From contig BSBK01002059.1 in assembly GCA_027943335.1 (NCBI GenBank), forward strand, positions 868,001 through 932,000: DNA of 64,000 nucleotides, written 5' to 3'. Of the stretch, positions 45,499-56,683 are shown piece by piece (position 1 is the first letter of the stretch; each line of letters begins with the position of its first letter). Made by a program: the position numbers and the translations under genes. The DNA is from Chamaecyparis obtusa (Eukaryota; Streptophyta; Pinopsida; Cupressales; Cupressaceae). The notes beneath the pieces are model-generated. The model saw only the letters and a list, made by a program, of their open reading frames with translations, had not been told where the DNA came from and ran no database searches.

Positions 45499-45782
45499 TC
45501 TATGGGGGAGTTTATGAGCTGAGTCATGAGGACTCTTGTTATTGTATTTTTCTGAAAAGTGTCTTTTGACATTGAGTTGTTGTTCACTTAGTGATAGAAT
45601 TTCTATCATTGATGTCAATGGGGGAGAGATATACATGAAAAACATTGTAGATTGTATGAGAGAGCTGAATAGGAAAACGAAGCAAGATTTGATTTGATAT
45701 TTTGCAGTGATATTGCAGTATTGGATTTTTGGAACATTGGATGTTATTCATCTATGTTTCCATCAATGCCAATGGGGGATAT
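45499..45782 (+). promoter_or_regulatory. Three polypurine tracts of the copia element
   Basis: TATGGGGGAGTTTATGA (from 45501), TCAATGGGGGAGAGATA (from 45615) and CAATGGGGGATAT (45770-45782). The last abuts the 3' LTR. Number, order and flanking words are the same as in family B. Confidence 0.8.
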
Positions 45783-46940
45783 TGTTAGGAATGAATGAAA
45801 AGTGTTTTGGCAGTCATTCTATAGCAGTTGTTGTTGCATTCATGACTTGGATTGTCCTTGATGTCAACATAGTGATATTCTGGATATTAGTAGGAAAGTA
45901 GGTACAGTTTTGTTTTGTGCACATGTTGTATTGTAGATTGGCTTTTGCATTACTGATGGTATGTTCTTTTGTGTGTTATTCACCTATGGTTAATAGTGAA
46001 AAAATAAATTCATTCATTTGTAAGAGTTATGAGCATTTTGGTGAAAGTAGTGTTTAGACAGTGTTTCTGTGTAGCGATGTTCAGAAATCGGAGGATATCT
46101 CTTAGCTGAGATGGAATCTGATTTTGTGTAGTTAAAGGGATGTTGGAGACTCATTAATGATGATGTGGCTCATAGTGCAAACTTTGAGGACATGTTTGGA
46201 GAAAGTTACAGTAACTGGAAGCTGACAGTTTTATGTGAATTTTGTGTGTAGCGTGTAGAATTTATTATTTTGTAATTGAGGACCGAATCATTTGTAATTA
46301 TTTGAGTTTGGTATATAAGAAGGAATGTTTTCCTTATTTTAATGAGTACTATGAAGAGTGAGATGCAAATATATGCATGAAGTGAAGAAAAGAGCTAATT
46401 CAGTGATGAAGGAAGACTTGTGAGTACAAAGATCTGAAATTATGATCTTGTGTAGCAGAGAGTGTAGTTTTGGCACAGTGTGAAGGAGGTAATATATTTC
46501 ATATTATTCTATTGAATAATTCTAAGATCTTTTGGACAGTGGGTTCAAAGATCTTGCCTTGAAGCTATTTGGGCAGTGGGTCCTTCTGTCTTCCATAAAC
46601 TCTTAACCGGGTTAGAATCTTTTAACATGGATTCAAAATCTCCTAATAGGGATTTATATGTACTGAATGTATTTCATAAGACTCCTAATAGGGTCCATCC
46701 TCTAACAAGGAACTTTCATATTAGTACATCATTTTGGGGGCATCATTCCCACTGGGATTTACTCTTTTCAAGAGGTTCCCTAGTTAACATATCGTGTTAT
46801 TGTGCAATTGTGTATGATTCTCTTTCTATGGTTGATCAGTACATTGATTATATTGTTTAAAGCTATTGAATGGATAAATTATCTAATAATTGATTCACCC
46901 CCCCCCTCTTAGTAATCTTGGGGATCTTTACTTTCTAACA
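45783..46940 (+). repeat. 3' LTR of the copia element
   Basis: 1,158 bp, TGTTAGGAATGAATGA to ACTTTCTAACA, with TATATAAG at 46312-46319 and nine C at 46898-46906. It is followed by the TCTTT target-site copy. Confidence 0.95.
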
Positions 46941-46945
46941 TCTTT

Positions 46946-47217
46946 CCCATACTTGCCTATCTAATCATGCGCTCATAGGCTAAGCATGAATATAGTCTAA
47001 ACAACTTAACTTCTAGGGTGCACACCATAATTCAGTCGTATGCATATGTGCTAATGCTTTGATCTTCAAGAACTCTGTACACTATCCAATCTTCAATACT
47101 TAACCTTTTTCTGATCTTCTCATCAAGTGTGTTGACTCCAAACTAATATATGACTTTGTTGCCATAATGAAAACACTATATTAAGTCATATACATCAGTA
47201 TAGCCAACTTGCCAACA
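46946..47217 (-). repeat. 5' LTR of family A, part 2
   Basis: 272 bp that continue the LTR after the copia insertion and end GCCAACTTGCCAACA, followed by ATTAG. Together with part 1 the LTR is about 1,116 bp, against 1,111 for the other copy. Confidence 0.9.
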
Positions 47218-47400
47218 ATTAGCCAGGCCACTAAGAGACATGGATACAAGAGGTGACAATGGTAGAGGAGCAGGAGGACCAAGGAAATGAGGTTCATAGG
47301 GGGAGGTCAGGAAAAAAGGGATATCTTCCTAGGGGTCATTGGTTCTAGTTGATTATATAGGATATAGTTTTTAGATGAGATGCATATGTATAGCATCATT

Positions 47401-48110
47401 GATAGACTCTTTGAAATACAACTATAACTTTCAGAAAATATAACATTTTTGAAATCTAAAATATACATTACATTATATGCTTCACCTAATACAATAATAA
47501 TATACAATTATTTTAATTTGATGAATTTTAGACTAAGTTACGGCGGTCAAACACGAGAAATTTTATATTCAGGAAAATTTGTAGAAAAAAAATCATATTT
47601 AATAGTTTACTTGGAAAAAAAATACAAAAAAATATAAATCACATCTGGACATGAGTCTACTATTTTTATCTAAAATCTTATAAAAAAATATTATCATTTA
47701 ATTTTTTTTAATGTGGTTAGACATACACCTACTTGTTATCTTTCTAGTCCTGATTGATAGACTTATTAAAAAATAGCTATAACTTTCAAAATGTATAACA
47801 TTGTTGAAATCCAAAACTTGTTTCACATTCTATGCTTTTTCTACTACAAGAAAAATAAATAAAAATTTCAATTTGATAAAGTTTAGACAAAGTTAATGTG
47901 GTCAGACACGAGAATTTTTGTATTCTAGAAAAGTTGTAGAAGAAAAATCATAATTAATTATTTACTAGGGAATAAATTACAAAAAAATATGTGTCACATC
48001 CGGACATGAGTCTACTACTTATATCTAGAATCTTGGAAATTTTTTTTATCATTTGATTATGTTTAAGGTGGTCAGACATACACCTACTTCTTATTTTTTT
48101 CCTAAAATTT
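47401..48110. repeat. Two tandem copies of a 355-bp noncoding unit
   Basis: GATAGACTCTTTGAAATACA at 47401 and GATAGACTTATTAAAAAATA at 47756 start two collinear copies. Both continue through ATAACTTTCA, a TCAGACACGAGAA-type block, CATC-GGACATGAGTCTACTA and GGT-AGACATACACCTACTT. They are moderately diverged. There is no coding potential. Confidence 0.8.
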
Positions 48111-48348
48111 TTGTACTAATACATTGAAATTTGAAATTTTCAACATCTAGAATAATTTTTTTTCAAAAAAGACCTAGTATCTTAGAAACTAAATTAAATG
48201 GTCTATAGATTCTCTTCTTACATATTTTTAATATAATATTAATAACTTGTTCAAATTTTTATGTCAACTTTCCTAAACCTGATTTTCTAAATTTTCATTG
48301 CCACTTAAGGGCCTAGTTTGGCATACCATGATCCTACACATACCCTAT

Positions 48349-48350
<2 letters not shown>

Positions 48351-48409
<59 letters not shown>
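48351..48409. repeat. GATA/GA microsatellite
   Basis: A short AGATAGATAG start followed by about 24 GA units. An uninterrupted run of this length is likely to vary between individuals. Confidence 0.95.
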
Positions 48410-48413
<4 letters not shown>

Positions 48414-49965
48414 CGAAGACATTTTATGTGTTTATCTGATGGATTATGAGACTTTATTATGTATAGTGCTAGATTATGTGACTGACATGTGTGATGTAGG
48501 ATATGTGTGATGGTGTGAAAATATAGTACATGATGTGCTAATTTGTTTATGATGCAGGTCCTATGTGGAGTATGTAATTTAAATTGATGGTTTATTGTGC
48601 ATATGTAATGATTGATGATGCGATGCATAGTTAATGATTAATGGTTAAGTAAATATATGTGACATGAAATGAATATTGAATAATTAATGATTAATGAGAT
48701 ATAATGGATATGTAGTGGATATTTAATGATTAATGGGATATAATGGATATTTAATGATAAATGAAATAGTAATTAACAAATGAATGTTGTTAATGAACTT
48801 AGCTATATGAGGTGGAATACAATGGTATGAATTGGTTTGATTTTGTTATTTTTGTGTATCTGATATAACCAATAGGACCAACTTAACCACTAAGGAAGGG
48901 GGAGGGGAAGATGAATAAACATGACCCTTGACTCAAACAAAAATGTAGAAAGGAAACTAACTAATATGCAATTGAATTATAATAGAACCTGACTACATGA
49001 TTTAGTGGTATCAGTTTTTTTTATGTTGGTGAGAACACCCTAGTTTGATGTTGCAATAGGAGGTATGCATCATGTGTTATAAAAGAAAAATGACATTGTT
49101 CTATTGTGTGGACTAGACTCTTAGATGGAAAACATAGCTTTAGGAACGTAGCTGTAGATTTCCTAATCATGACATATATTTATTGGAGAGGTCTACGAAC
49201 ACCTATGTCTTTTGAAAGACATAAGTATGATAACATGTTTCCCTCAATAAGATACACCTAATCATGATCGAGAAATGAATAAGAATTCTCTTAAAGTATC
49301 AATGAAGGGATCATACCATAATCAAAACATGCATGAAATTTCATCATTCATAATATACCAAGATATGAAGGATCTAGGAAATCACAAGTAGGATCCACTG
49401 ACACAAAAAGATAAAATCAACAAAGAAGACCTCCTGACTAAGTAGTCATTTGGTCCACAGTTCTTGCCATGAATAGGATAGGATTGATGAGCTGGATTTG
49501 AGCCAATCGAGGAAGGATGCATCCTATAGGGAAAATATTGATTGAATGACATGGATATTTGCTAGCAATAGATGTGAAAGGAATAATAACTTAGAGATTC
49601 AGTTTCAATGATGATTTTGATAACCATTTTTGTGATTACTATGTCTATGAAATTTTTAGTGTGATGGGGTTAAGCTCTGCTTACTGGGAATTTCACTTGG
49701 ACCTTTATTGCGATTCAAGAAAAAATGACTAGAAACTGGGACCAAGATGTAGATGGATATGTACAGTGGGTGGGAGAAGACAATGGATCCAAATCTGCTA
49801 CTATAGTTCCTAGAATAGGTTTTCACCATGGTACTTGCCCAAAGTGCTTGTTTGCCAAGTTTCCACTACTGGATTATTTTTTAATTTTTTTGCAAGGTGC
49901 TTGTTTACTAGGTTTTCACTAAGATATTGATTTTTTCAAGAATTTTTTATGTTTTTTAGGATCTT
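48410..49965. other. No recognisable gene; AT-rich with short tandem words
   Basis: Around 48640-48770 the words TTAATGATTAATGRGATATAATGGATAT recur two to three times. The rest may be the 3' noncoding region or LTR of the minus-strand gypsy element, whose pol begins to the right, but no TG...CA terminus was found. Confidence 0.4.
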
Positions 49966-50052
49966 TCTCCTTTTCTAATTTTTAGGCTTTCTTCATGAAT
50001 TTTTCTAATTTTTAGGATTTTTCAGGACTTTTTCTGATTTTTAGGGATTTTT
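49966..50052. repeat. T-rich tandem words
   Basis: TTTTTCTAATTTTTAGG and close variants repeat three to four times. Short repeats of this kind are common between the integrase end and the 3' LTR of Tat-type gypsy elements. Confidence 0.6.
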
Positions 50053-50084
50053 GTTGAATGAACACTATGCAGGAATTGAATGCT

Positions 50085-51410
50085 GACCTATGCATAAAAG
50101 CACTTCAAATGAAGAATATTTATAAGATCGGGGAGAAGATATCCCTCATGTGTTGCAATCCAGTATGCCCCAGAATTGAAAATGAGAGTAACATCAAATG
50201 GACCCATCCAATTGGGTTCAAATTTTCCTTTCTTTTCTTAGTTCTAAAGATTCTTCAAGTTGTGTTGCAAGACCATATTTCCAACGTAAAACTCATGAGG
50301 TTTGTTCCTTTTGTTGAATTATAAGTGCAAGCAATTTTGATACACATAGAGGTGGTTAAGGGCATTGAGGCATCTCTCATCGAGGAGTTGTAGCTCTTGC
50401 AAGCAAGCAACTCGATATTCTTCTTTTGATGTGAGAGAAATCCTAAGGGAAGGGATCTTAACTTCATTGGGAAGGAAATTCTTAGAACCATAGACAAAGG
50501 TGAATGGAGTGACACCAGTGGGAGTACAAATGGAGGTTTGGTAGGCCTAGAGGACAGGATTGAGTTGCAAGTGCCAATCATGACCAACATCATCAACATT
50601 ATTCTTGAGGATCTTCAATATGGTTTTATTCTTAGCCTCAGCTTGATCATTTCCCTGCGAGAAGTACTTGGATGAGCAATGTTGGGTAATGCCAAATTTA
50701 TTAAAAAGGTTAGAGATATAATTATTCCTAAAGGGTGTTCCATTATTAGTATTGAGATCTTTTGGGATGCCAGAGTGACAAATGATATAATTCAGGATAA
50801 ACTTAGAAATTTTCTTACTGATAGTATAGGTGAGGGGGATTTCTTCAACCCATTTGGTAAAGTACTGGTGATAGCTAGAATATACTTGTGGCCACTGGTA
50901 GAGTTAGGGAATATCTAGCCCATAAGGTCAAAGCCCCAACAGGAACACATTTCTTTACAAAGTGGTATGCATCATGCTCCATTGTTGACCAGTAGTATCC
51001 AATGCGTAGAAACTTCTTTGCCAAGGTAAGGCCACTAGAATGGGCTCTACAAGATCCATGATGTACTTCTTCCAAGGATGTTTGGGCATCCTCTAAATTT
51101 AGACATCAAATAAGAGTTCCATCAACATGTTTTTGAAATAGGGTGTCTCCAAGAATTGTGTAACAGAATGTGCAACAAAAAAGGGTTTTCTATTAGTTAG
51201 GCATAAGAGTGATGGGAATGGTTTTATCATGAAGATAGACGAGTATTTCTTGATACCAAGGTGATTTAGGACCAAAAATTTCACACACCATCTTAGAATT
51301 TGGCTGGTCATAGAAAGGGACCATAATATTCTCAACAATAAATTTGTTTGTGTACTCATCTTTGGCATGGATATCAAGGAAGCAATGGTAGCCTTAGCAT
51401 CAATTTATTT
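50085..51410 (-). pseudogene. Ty3/gypsy (Tat-type) integrase
   Basis: On the minus strand, in order: DEYTNKFIVENIMVPFYDQP and IFGPKSPWYQEILVYLHDKT (linker, about 51370-51220). Then the zinc-binding module GSCRAHSSGLTLAKKFLRIG, YYWSTMEHDAYHFVKKC (51075-50930). Then a degraded catalytic core with STSGHKYILAIT, ICHSGIP and SKYFSQGNDQAEAKNKTILK. Then DDVGHDWHLQLNPVL, TSICTPTGVTPFTFVYGS, LPNEVKIPSLRIS, LQELQLLDERCLNALNHLYV. The GPF-type C-terminal module reads KGKFEPNWMGPFDVTLIF (about 50215). These are standard Tat-lineage sequences. Several stops and frame changes are present, and the second catalytic aspartate is replaced (N-T-N-N-G in place of T-D-N-G). Confidence 0.85.
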
Positions 51411-51414
51411 ATTT

Positions 51415-51910
51415 ATTTTTCTCTAGGGATCTACTAAAAATGATGCTTGAAAAATATTTCTTGAGATCTTCGACCATGCATTTGTAAGGGAGAAACTTAT
51501 CGTCCTATGTGTGAAATTCATCATTTAATTTCCTGTTAACCAATTGGGAGTCACCAAAAACAAGAAAACTTGTGATCATGCATCTAAAAACTTGGAGAAG
51601 CCCTATGACCAAGGCCTCATATTTTGCTATGTTATTGGTACATGAAAATATTAATTTTTATGATTTATGGATGAAATCCCCTTGTGGTGTAACAAACAAA
51701 ATAATTTCCCCTGATCCTTTCTGAGTGAAATATCCATCAATGTAGAGTTTCCATTGATTTCTAGGGGTGACACTCATAATGGTTTTATCAAAAAAATCTA
51801 TAACAATAGGATGATCATTGGGAATAGGAGCCTCTTCAAGTTGATTAGTGATTTATATCCCTTTGATTTCTTTGTGTTCTTTGTACACAATATCAAATTC
51901 ACTAATTATT
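51415..51910 (-). pseudogene. Second RNase H (aRNH) of the Tat-type gypsy element
   Basis: The minus strand reads EFDIVYKEHKEIKG (the end of the first RNase H region), then QLEEAPIPNDHPIVID, NQWKLYIDGYFTQKGSGEI, VTPQGDFIHKS, CTNNIAKYEALVIGLLQV and FLVFGDSQLVNRKLNDEF. This is the archaeal-type RNase H found after the ordinary RNase H in plant Tat and Ogre elements. The catalytic D of YIDG, the E of KYEA and the D of FGDS are present. The frame has stops (for example after HKS). Confidence 0.85.
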
Positions 51911-52676
51911 ATAATGTCCCACCAGGGAACCCAAGAGAACTTAACCTAAACTTGCATCTAAGTTTGCATAATATTTTTTTTTCAAGTTAACATACAAGAT
52001 AAACATCAATGCGGAAGCAGTTTCCATTTACTCACATTAATATAAACAACCAACATAGGTTACAAATCTCAAGGGTTCCTTGATGATGATTACATTAGCA
52101 TTAATTAATTAAATTAGATTAGGTACAATTACAAAACTCATATAAACAAAAGAAAGACAAAAGAAACATCACATAGAAGATAAATACATTTGGTACCATA
52201 GGGTATCCATAAATCTACATCCACTACACATATCGTAGGGTATGTAATACAATAACCAAAAATAAGTACACATGATATCTCTAAAGAACTGATACAAAGA
52301 TATAGGTTCACAAGGAAGAAGAAGAAGAAGATAAGTCCATCAATGAAGATCAAGAAGGAGCAATTGCAACAGGAATCATCCAACACTAGTACATGAATGT
52401 CAAAATCTCAAATGGTAAAAGAATCACTACCACCTGACGTCGTGAACCTAAATGGTCCACTCCCACCATGATGAGGAGATAAAAATAGATCCCACTTGGA
52501 TAACAAACATCAAACAGCTCAAGCCAAGGAAAGGACCTTGAAAGCTCTCTAACTCAAGGTGTACAAAAGAAGCAAGGTAAGACTCACTAATCTAGAGGCA
52601 TCCGATACATGAAGAATAACTATGGAGGGGACTTAGGCTACAAATTATGGGAGTTTCATCACATGGACAACTACTT

Positions 52677-52920
52677 GAGTTACCCTGGACTGGTCTCTCT
52701 ACACCCTGGACCTTCAAGTGTCTATCAAGTTGAGTTACCCTAGACTGGCCACTCTGGACCCCAGACCCTCAACATAATCTATGCAGAACTAGAATATCAA
52801 TCTTGTATTTAATGTTATCCCCAAGATTTATTATTAGGTTATCACTTATTAAACCAACTTACGATAGGTTACCCTGGTACTGGCCCCTTTTGAGCCCTGG
52901 ACCCCTATTGTAAGCCACTC
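52677..52920. repeat. Three copies of a TTACCCTGGACTGG...CCTGGACC word
   Basis: TTACCCTGGACTGGTCTCTC, TTACCCTAGACTGGCCACTC and TTACCCTGGTACTGGCCCC each precede a CCCTGGACC-type word, at about 52682, 52733 and 52869. They lie inside the 4-kb insertion and have no coding sense. Confidence 0.7.
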
Positions 52921-53940
52921 CCCTAAGATGCACCTAATTGACCTCTCCTAGGCTCACAAATCTCACATAGATCAATCAGGTAAACAACTAGGTAATCCAA
53001 GATCCAGTTTCACACACAAGAAACTGATATGATTACAAAGATACCATAATCCAAAATACAAAGCAACATGAGCCCATATGATCAAGTCAGACGATGATCA
53101 AAATACACACACATATAAAAACATAATGTTGAAATCATGACCATTTGACATACTCCCCGGCCTCTATTTCCCCCTAGGTCTTTTAGTACCCATTAACACA
53201 TAATGCAAAAGAAGACACTGCAAGAATGAAGAATACAACACTCATGCCATAAATAATTGAAAACTGAACCATAATCATTTAAATTCCACATTTGAACATA
53301 ATTGAATCCACATATAGAAATGCATAAACCTGCTAGGGAAATCTGAACATAAACATTACAATATTGCCATAAATAAAAGAATATTCCCTAGAGATTGCCT
53401 AGGAATCTAATATAGTGAAAACACCCAGTTTCAGTAGTTACACATCATTCCCCAATAAGATTTCAAATCAAATATGTTTCATTACGCATATCTATACAAC
53501 CTAGTATTCATATATGTGTTGCATTTGATAATTAAAACCAAAGGCCTAATTTAACTTAAAATTTCTAACATTAGAAATCAAATCACATACAAGCATATTT
53601 TGATGTATAAATATATGTGCATAGACCGAGTACAGATAAACTAGCTATCAATTTTTACAGTAAGAGTCCACTAAATTAAAATCAAATCTAAACCCAACTT
53701 ATAGATTTAAATTAATTTAAAAATAAACTTATACTATAATTAAAAATATGAATAGCCTTTAAATTTTTTTTACTATTTCATTCCAAAAACAAATGATTAA
53801 ATTAAATAAATTCAACTAAAACAAAAAAAAATAAAAATAATTAAATCTAAATTAAATATAAATTAAACTAATTTTTTTTAAAAAATCTAATTTAAATTAT
53901 AAATTAAACTTAAAAAAAAATAAAAATAAAAACATATTAA

Positions 53941-54113
53941 AAGGTAGGTGGGGCCGGGCCCCACGCCCACTGCCCATGTGCTTGCGTAGGGTACTATTGT
54001 GACAGTACCCCCTCTACACACGACAGAGCTGGTATTGTTGCGACAATACTCCTCTGCCATCGGCTGCAACCTTGGGGGGTGGGGAGAGGTGGTGGCCCCT
54101 ACCCCCCGTTCAA
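53941..54113. repeat. GC-rich patch with small palindromes inside AT-rich DNA
   Basis: GGTGGGGCCGGGCCCCACG is nearly self-complementary. GTACTATTGTGACAGTAC and TATTGTTGCGACAATACT are near-palindromes. The surrounding 300 bases on each side are strongly AT-rich. If the insertion is an LTR in minus orientation, this could be promoter- or leader-associated; that is speculation. Confidence 0.6.
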
Positions 54114-55893
54114 TGCAAATTTTTTAATAATTAATTTTTTTTTTCCAATAGAATCTTCAATAATATTTTTTTTAATTTAATAAAACAAAACAAAAATGAA
54201 AACCCCTTTATTTGTTTTAAGACAAATACATTTTCGAAAATGGAAAAGATAAAGGGCCTATATCTTTTTCTAGAAAAGGTAACAGGTCACTTTTACATTT
54301 TTTTTTTGTCTTTACGAGGTAATTAATTGACTATATTTTTTTAGATAGAGACATATTATTTTGCCCCAGAATTAATATTTTCAACCAAATTAATTTTTCT
54401 TTCAATGAGACATATTTTCTCTCCACTATATAGTTCAACTATAGTCTAGGTTTAATTTTTCATTTTACAAGCAAACTATAGACAAACTTTAGATAAAAAA
54501 TTTGCCAGCATAATGGTACAATGCCAAATCATCATAAAAATATAAAATAACAGACGTAGGGTTTCTCTAATACCCAAAACAAGAAATTTCATACAGATCT
54601 AATGAAAAAATTTTGATCTAATCAAACACAGAATTTTGCCAAACAAAATAACAGAGGGCACACAACAAGATTTCAAGATCCTACCTTAGATCCAATGCTA
54701 GAAACTGTAATGAAATCCCTGTTGTAGATTTGAGAGTGAGATTTCTTCCAAATCCAATCCTATCTACAGATCTGAAAACTATGATGAAAGCAGGAACTAG
54801 ATCTAGATGCACAATCAAGCCCAAATCAACAAGAAGCCACAACAAATGAAGAATCCTCAAAAAATCAAGCACACAAGCTCTCCAAAATTCTCCTCCAAAA
54901 GAAACCTGTCTACTCCAAATGAAAGCAATTCCCCCTATTAGGGATTCAACTCCACCATTCATGCAAACCCTAGATGACTCATTAGACAACTCCTATTCAA
55001 ACTCCCACTCTTAAGTTGAAAGAAAATACTAATTACTAATTAAAAATATATTTTATTATGCATAACACAACTTAGACTCCTAAAGACAAGTTGTCTCCTT
55101 TTTGAAATAAATCTCAATCAAACTTAATAAAGCACATGTTATTATTATAATCTCCCATTAAATAATTTAATATTCAAAACACAATTAAATCATGCAATTT
55201 TATTATTTAATATCTAATGGACATTATTAATCCTATTTTCACACTGTTAATTAATTAAAACCAAATATCCTAATTTTTTATTTTTAATTAATTAATAATA
55301 ATACAAAAACATAGGAATTAAATTTAATATTATTTTCCAACTATAATATTAATTTCCACGACTATAGAAAATCACATACTCAAATAGCAATAAAATAAGA
55401 TCATCATATAAAACAAACAAGTTCAAGGAAGTGATCCACAAACTTTGTCATCTTAACAAATTTGGATAGGGTCGTCAAATGGATACTTGTCCAATCCTAG
55501 GACAATTGGGCTTAGGTTAGGGTTTTGGATCCATATATTATCTCACATCTCTTACCATTTGAGATATTGTGATAGGGCACGCTCATCCTGATAATTCAAG
55601 AAAGTCGATGCCTAGTACCTACAAACCTGCATACAAAACCCGCATGTACATATAGATATAAATCTATAACAGACAATGGCGGGGATCAACCGATCATGTG
55701 GATCTCACAAGTAAGTAACTACGACTCCGTCCCTCAACCACATCACGCATGTCAAACAGAAGTATAAAACAAACACATCAACCATACACATGCAAGTATG
55801 GGGTTAGTAAAATCATACGCATCAATGATTTCCTAACATATAATCTATCATCCTAAGGTAATAATATAAAATTAGACTAGGGGCAAGGTACTA

Positions 55894-56683
55894 CAAGTAT
55901 CATGACCCATTTTGATGTGTGGCCTATCAAAGTGTCTTTAGATAACAGATACTTAAGTGGTTCAATATTTGCTATCAACTTTACCTTATGATTAAGAATG
56001 TAACGGCGTAGCTTCTACATACAAAAGACTACAATACAAAAATATCTCTCAATAGTCATATAATTGATCTCATAACCCACTAATTTTTTTCTAAGATAGT
56101 ATATGTCACACTCTTTTCCATTGTTATCTAGCTATGCTAGGAGACATCCAGTGCTATGGCAGTTGTTGAGATGTAAAGAATCAAAGGCCTACCTAGAACA
56201 AAAAGGACCAACATTAGTGGATTAGCTAGATATACCTTGAGTTGTTCAAAAGCCTTTTGACATAAGCAGTCCCAAATGAATTTGATATCTTTTCTTAGAA
56301 GGTGAGAGAAAGGACGCACCTTGTCTACCAACTGTGACACAAATTTGATGGACTGAAGTGTCCCTTGCAAGCTCTATAATTGTTTTAGAATTTTAGGAGG
56401 TGGCATCTTCAAAATTATGCTAACCTCTATTCCTCTCTGAGAGACAATATATGCTAACAACTTTCCTGATTGTACACCAAAGATACATTTCTTGGGATTC
56501 AGCCAAACCTAGTACTTCTCCAATCTATCAAAGATTTTAGTAAGGATAGAAATGTGTGATTTACGTGTCTTGGATTTACCTAAGATATCATCCAAATAAT
56601 CTTCCATAATCACATGAAGGAGGTCATGGAAGATAGTTTTTATGGATCATTAAAGAAAAGGATGACACTGTGGAAAAGAAGTG
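55894..56683 (-). pseudogene. Ty3/gypsy RT C-terminus and first RNase H
   Basis: On the minus strand: KTIFHDLLHVIMEDYLDDIL, which contains the RT catalytic box as YLDD. Then VWLNPKKCIFGVQSGKLLAY and IVSQRGIEVSIILKMPPPK (thumb). Then SLQGTLQSIKFVSQLVDKVR, PFSHLLRKDIKFIWDCLCQK, AFEQLKVYLANPLMLVLF, GRPLILYISTTAIALDVS, followed by NNGKECDIYYLRKKLVGYEI and IEPLKYLLSKDTLIGHTSKW. The N-terminal two-thirds of RT, protease and gag are missing, because a different sequence starts at 56684. Stops and frame changes occur throughout. Confidence 0.85.

Larger units (their letters stand above)
40065..46940 (+). mobile_element. Ty1/copia retrotransposon with full pol, nested in the family A LTR
   Basis: 6,876 bp, LTRs of 1,162 and 1,158 bp, perfect TCTTT duplication (40060-40064 and 46941-46945). 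Domain order is gag, protease, integrase, RT, RNase H, which defines copia. The first 125 bases of the two LTRs differ at 7 positions by eye. The coding region has about nine stops and three or four frame changes, so it is inactive. The integrase-RT sequence resembles the SIRE/Tork part of the copia tree, but I cannot place it without a tree. It is the only element of the nest able to encode the enzymes of replication. Confidence 0.97.
25964..47217 (-). mobile_element. Outer minus-strand, pol-less copia-like retrotransposon (family A), interrupted twice
   Basis: Both ends are precise. ATTAG lies at 25959-25963 and again at 47218-47222. The element runs TGTTAGGAATGAGAACACTG...CTTTCCAACA on the plus strand. 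Subtracting the two nested elements and their duplications leaves about 7.2 kb: a 3' LTR of 1,111 bp at the left, an internal region of about 5.0 kb and a 5' LTR of about 1,116 bp at the right. The internal region, read on the minus strand, has a tRNA-Met primer site, a gag ORF with four zinc knuckles, a second long ORF of unknown function, and purine tracts. There is no protease-integrase-RT-RNase H. It is the oldest member of the nest, since the other two lie inside it. Confidence 0.9.
51911..55893. mobile_element. 4-kb insertion splitting the gypsy pol, class unknown
   Basis: The gypsy protein is interrupted between KWVMIL (right of 55893) and EFDIVYK (left of 51911), residues that are adjacent in the family. 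The inserted DNA starts near TAATGTCCCACCAGGG and ends near AAGGTACTACA on the plus strand. Read on minus it runs TGTAGTACCTTGCCCC...GGTGGGACA, which is LTR-like. I find no coding domain and could not fix a target duplication. It may be a solo LTR or a noncoding derivative. The region 53690-53930 is extremely AT-rich. Confidence 0.6.

Noticed and set aside
40065..47217. Tandem copia elements in direct repeat
   Set aside because: The right-hand LTR remnant after 46945 belongs to the outer minus-strand element, as shown by its match to 25964-27074 and the TCTTT and ATTAG duplications.
48305..48628. 107-codon minus-strand frame with a long LS repeat
   Set aside because: It is the translation of the GA microsatellite and has no coding support.
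50255..50599. 114-codon minus-strand frame taken as an intact protein
   Set aside because: It is out of frame with the recognisable gypsy integrase C-terminus in the same interval; the conserved residues are in the neighbouring frame.
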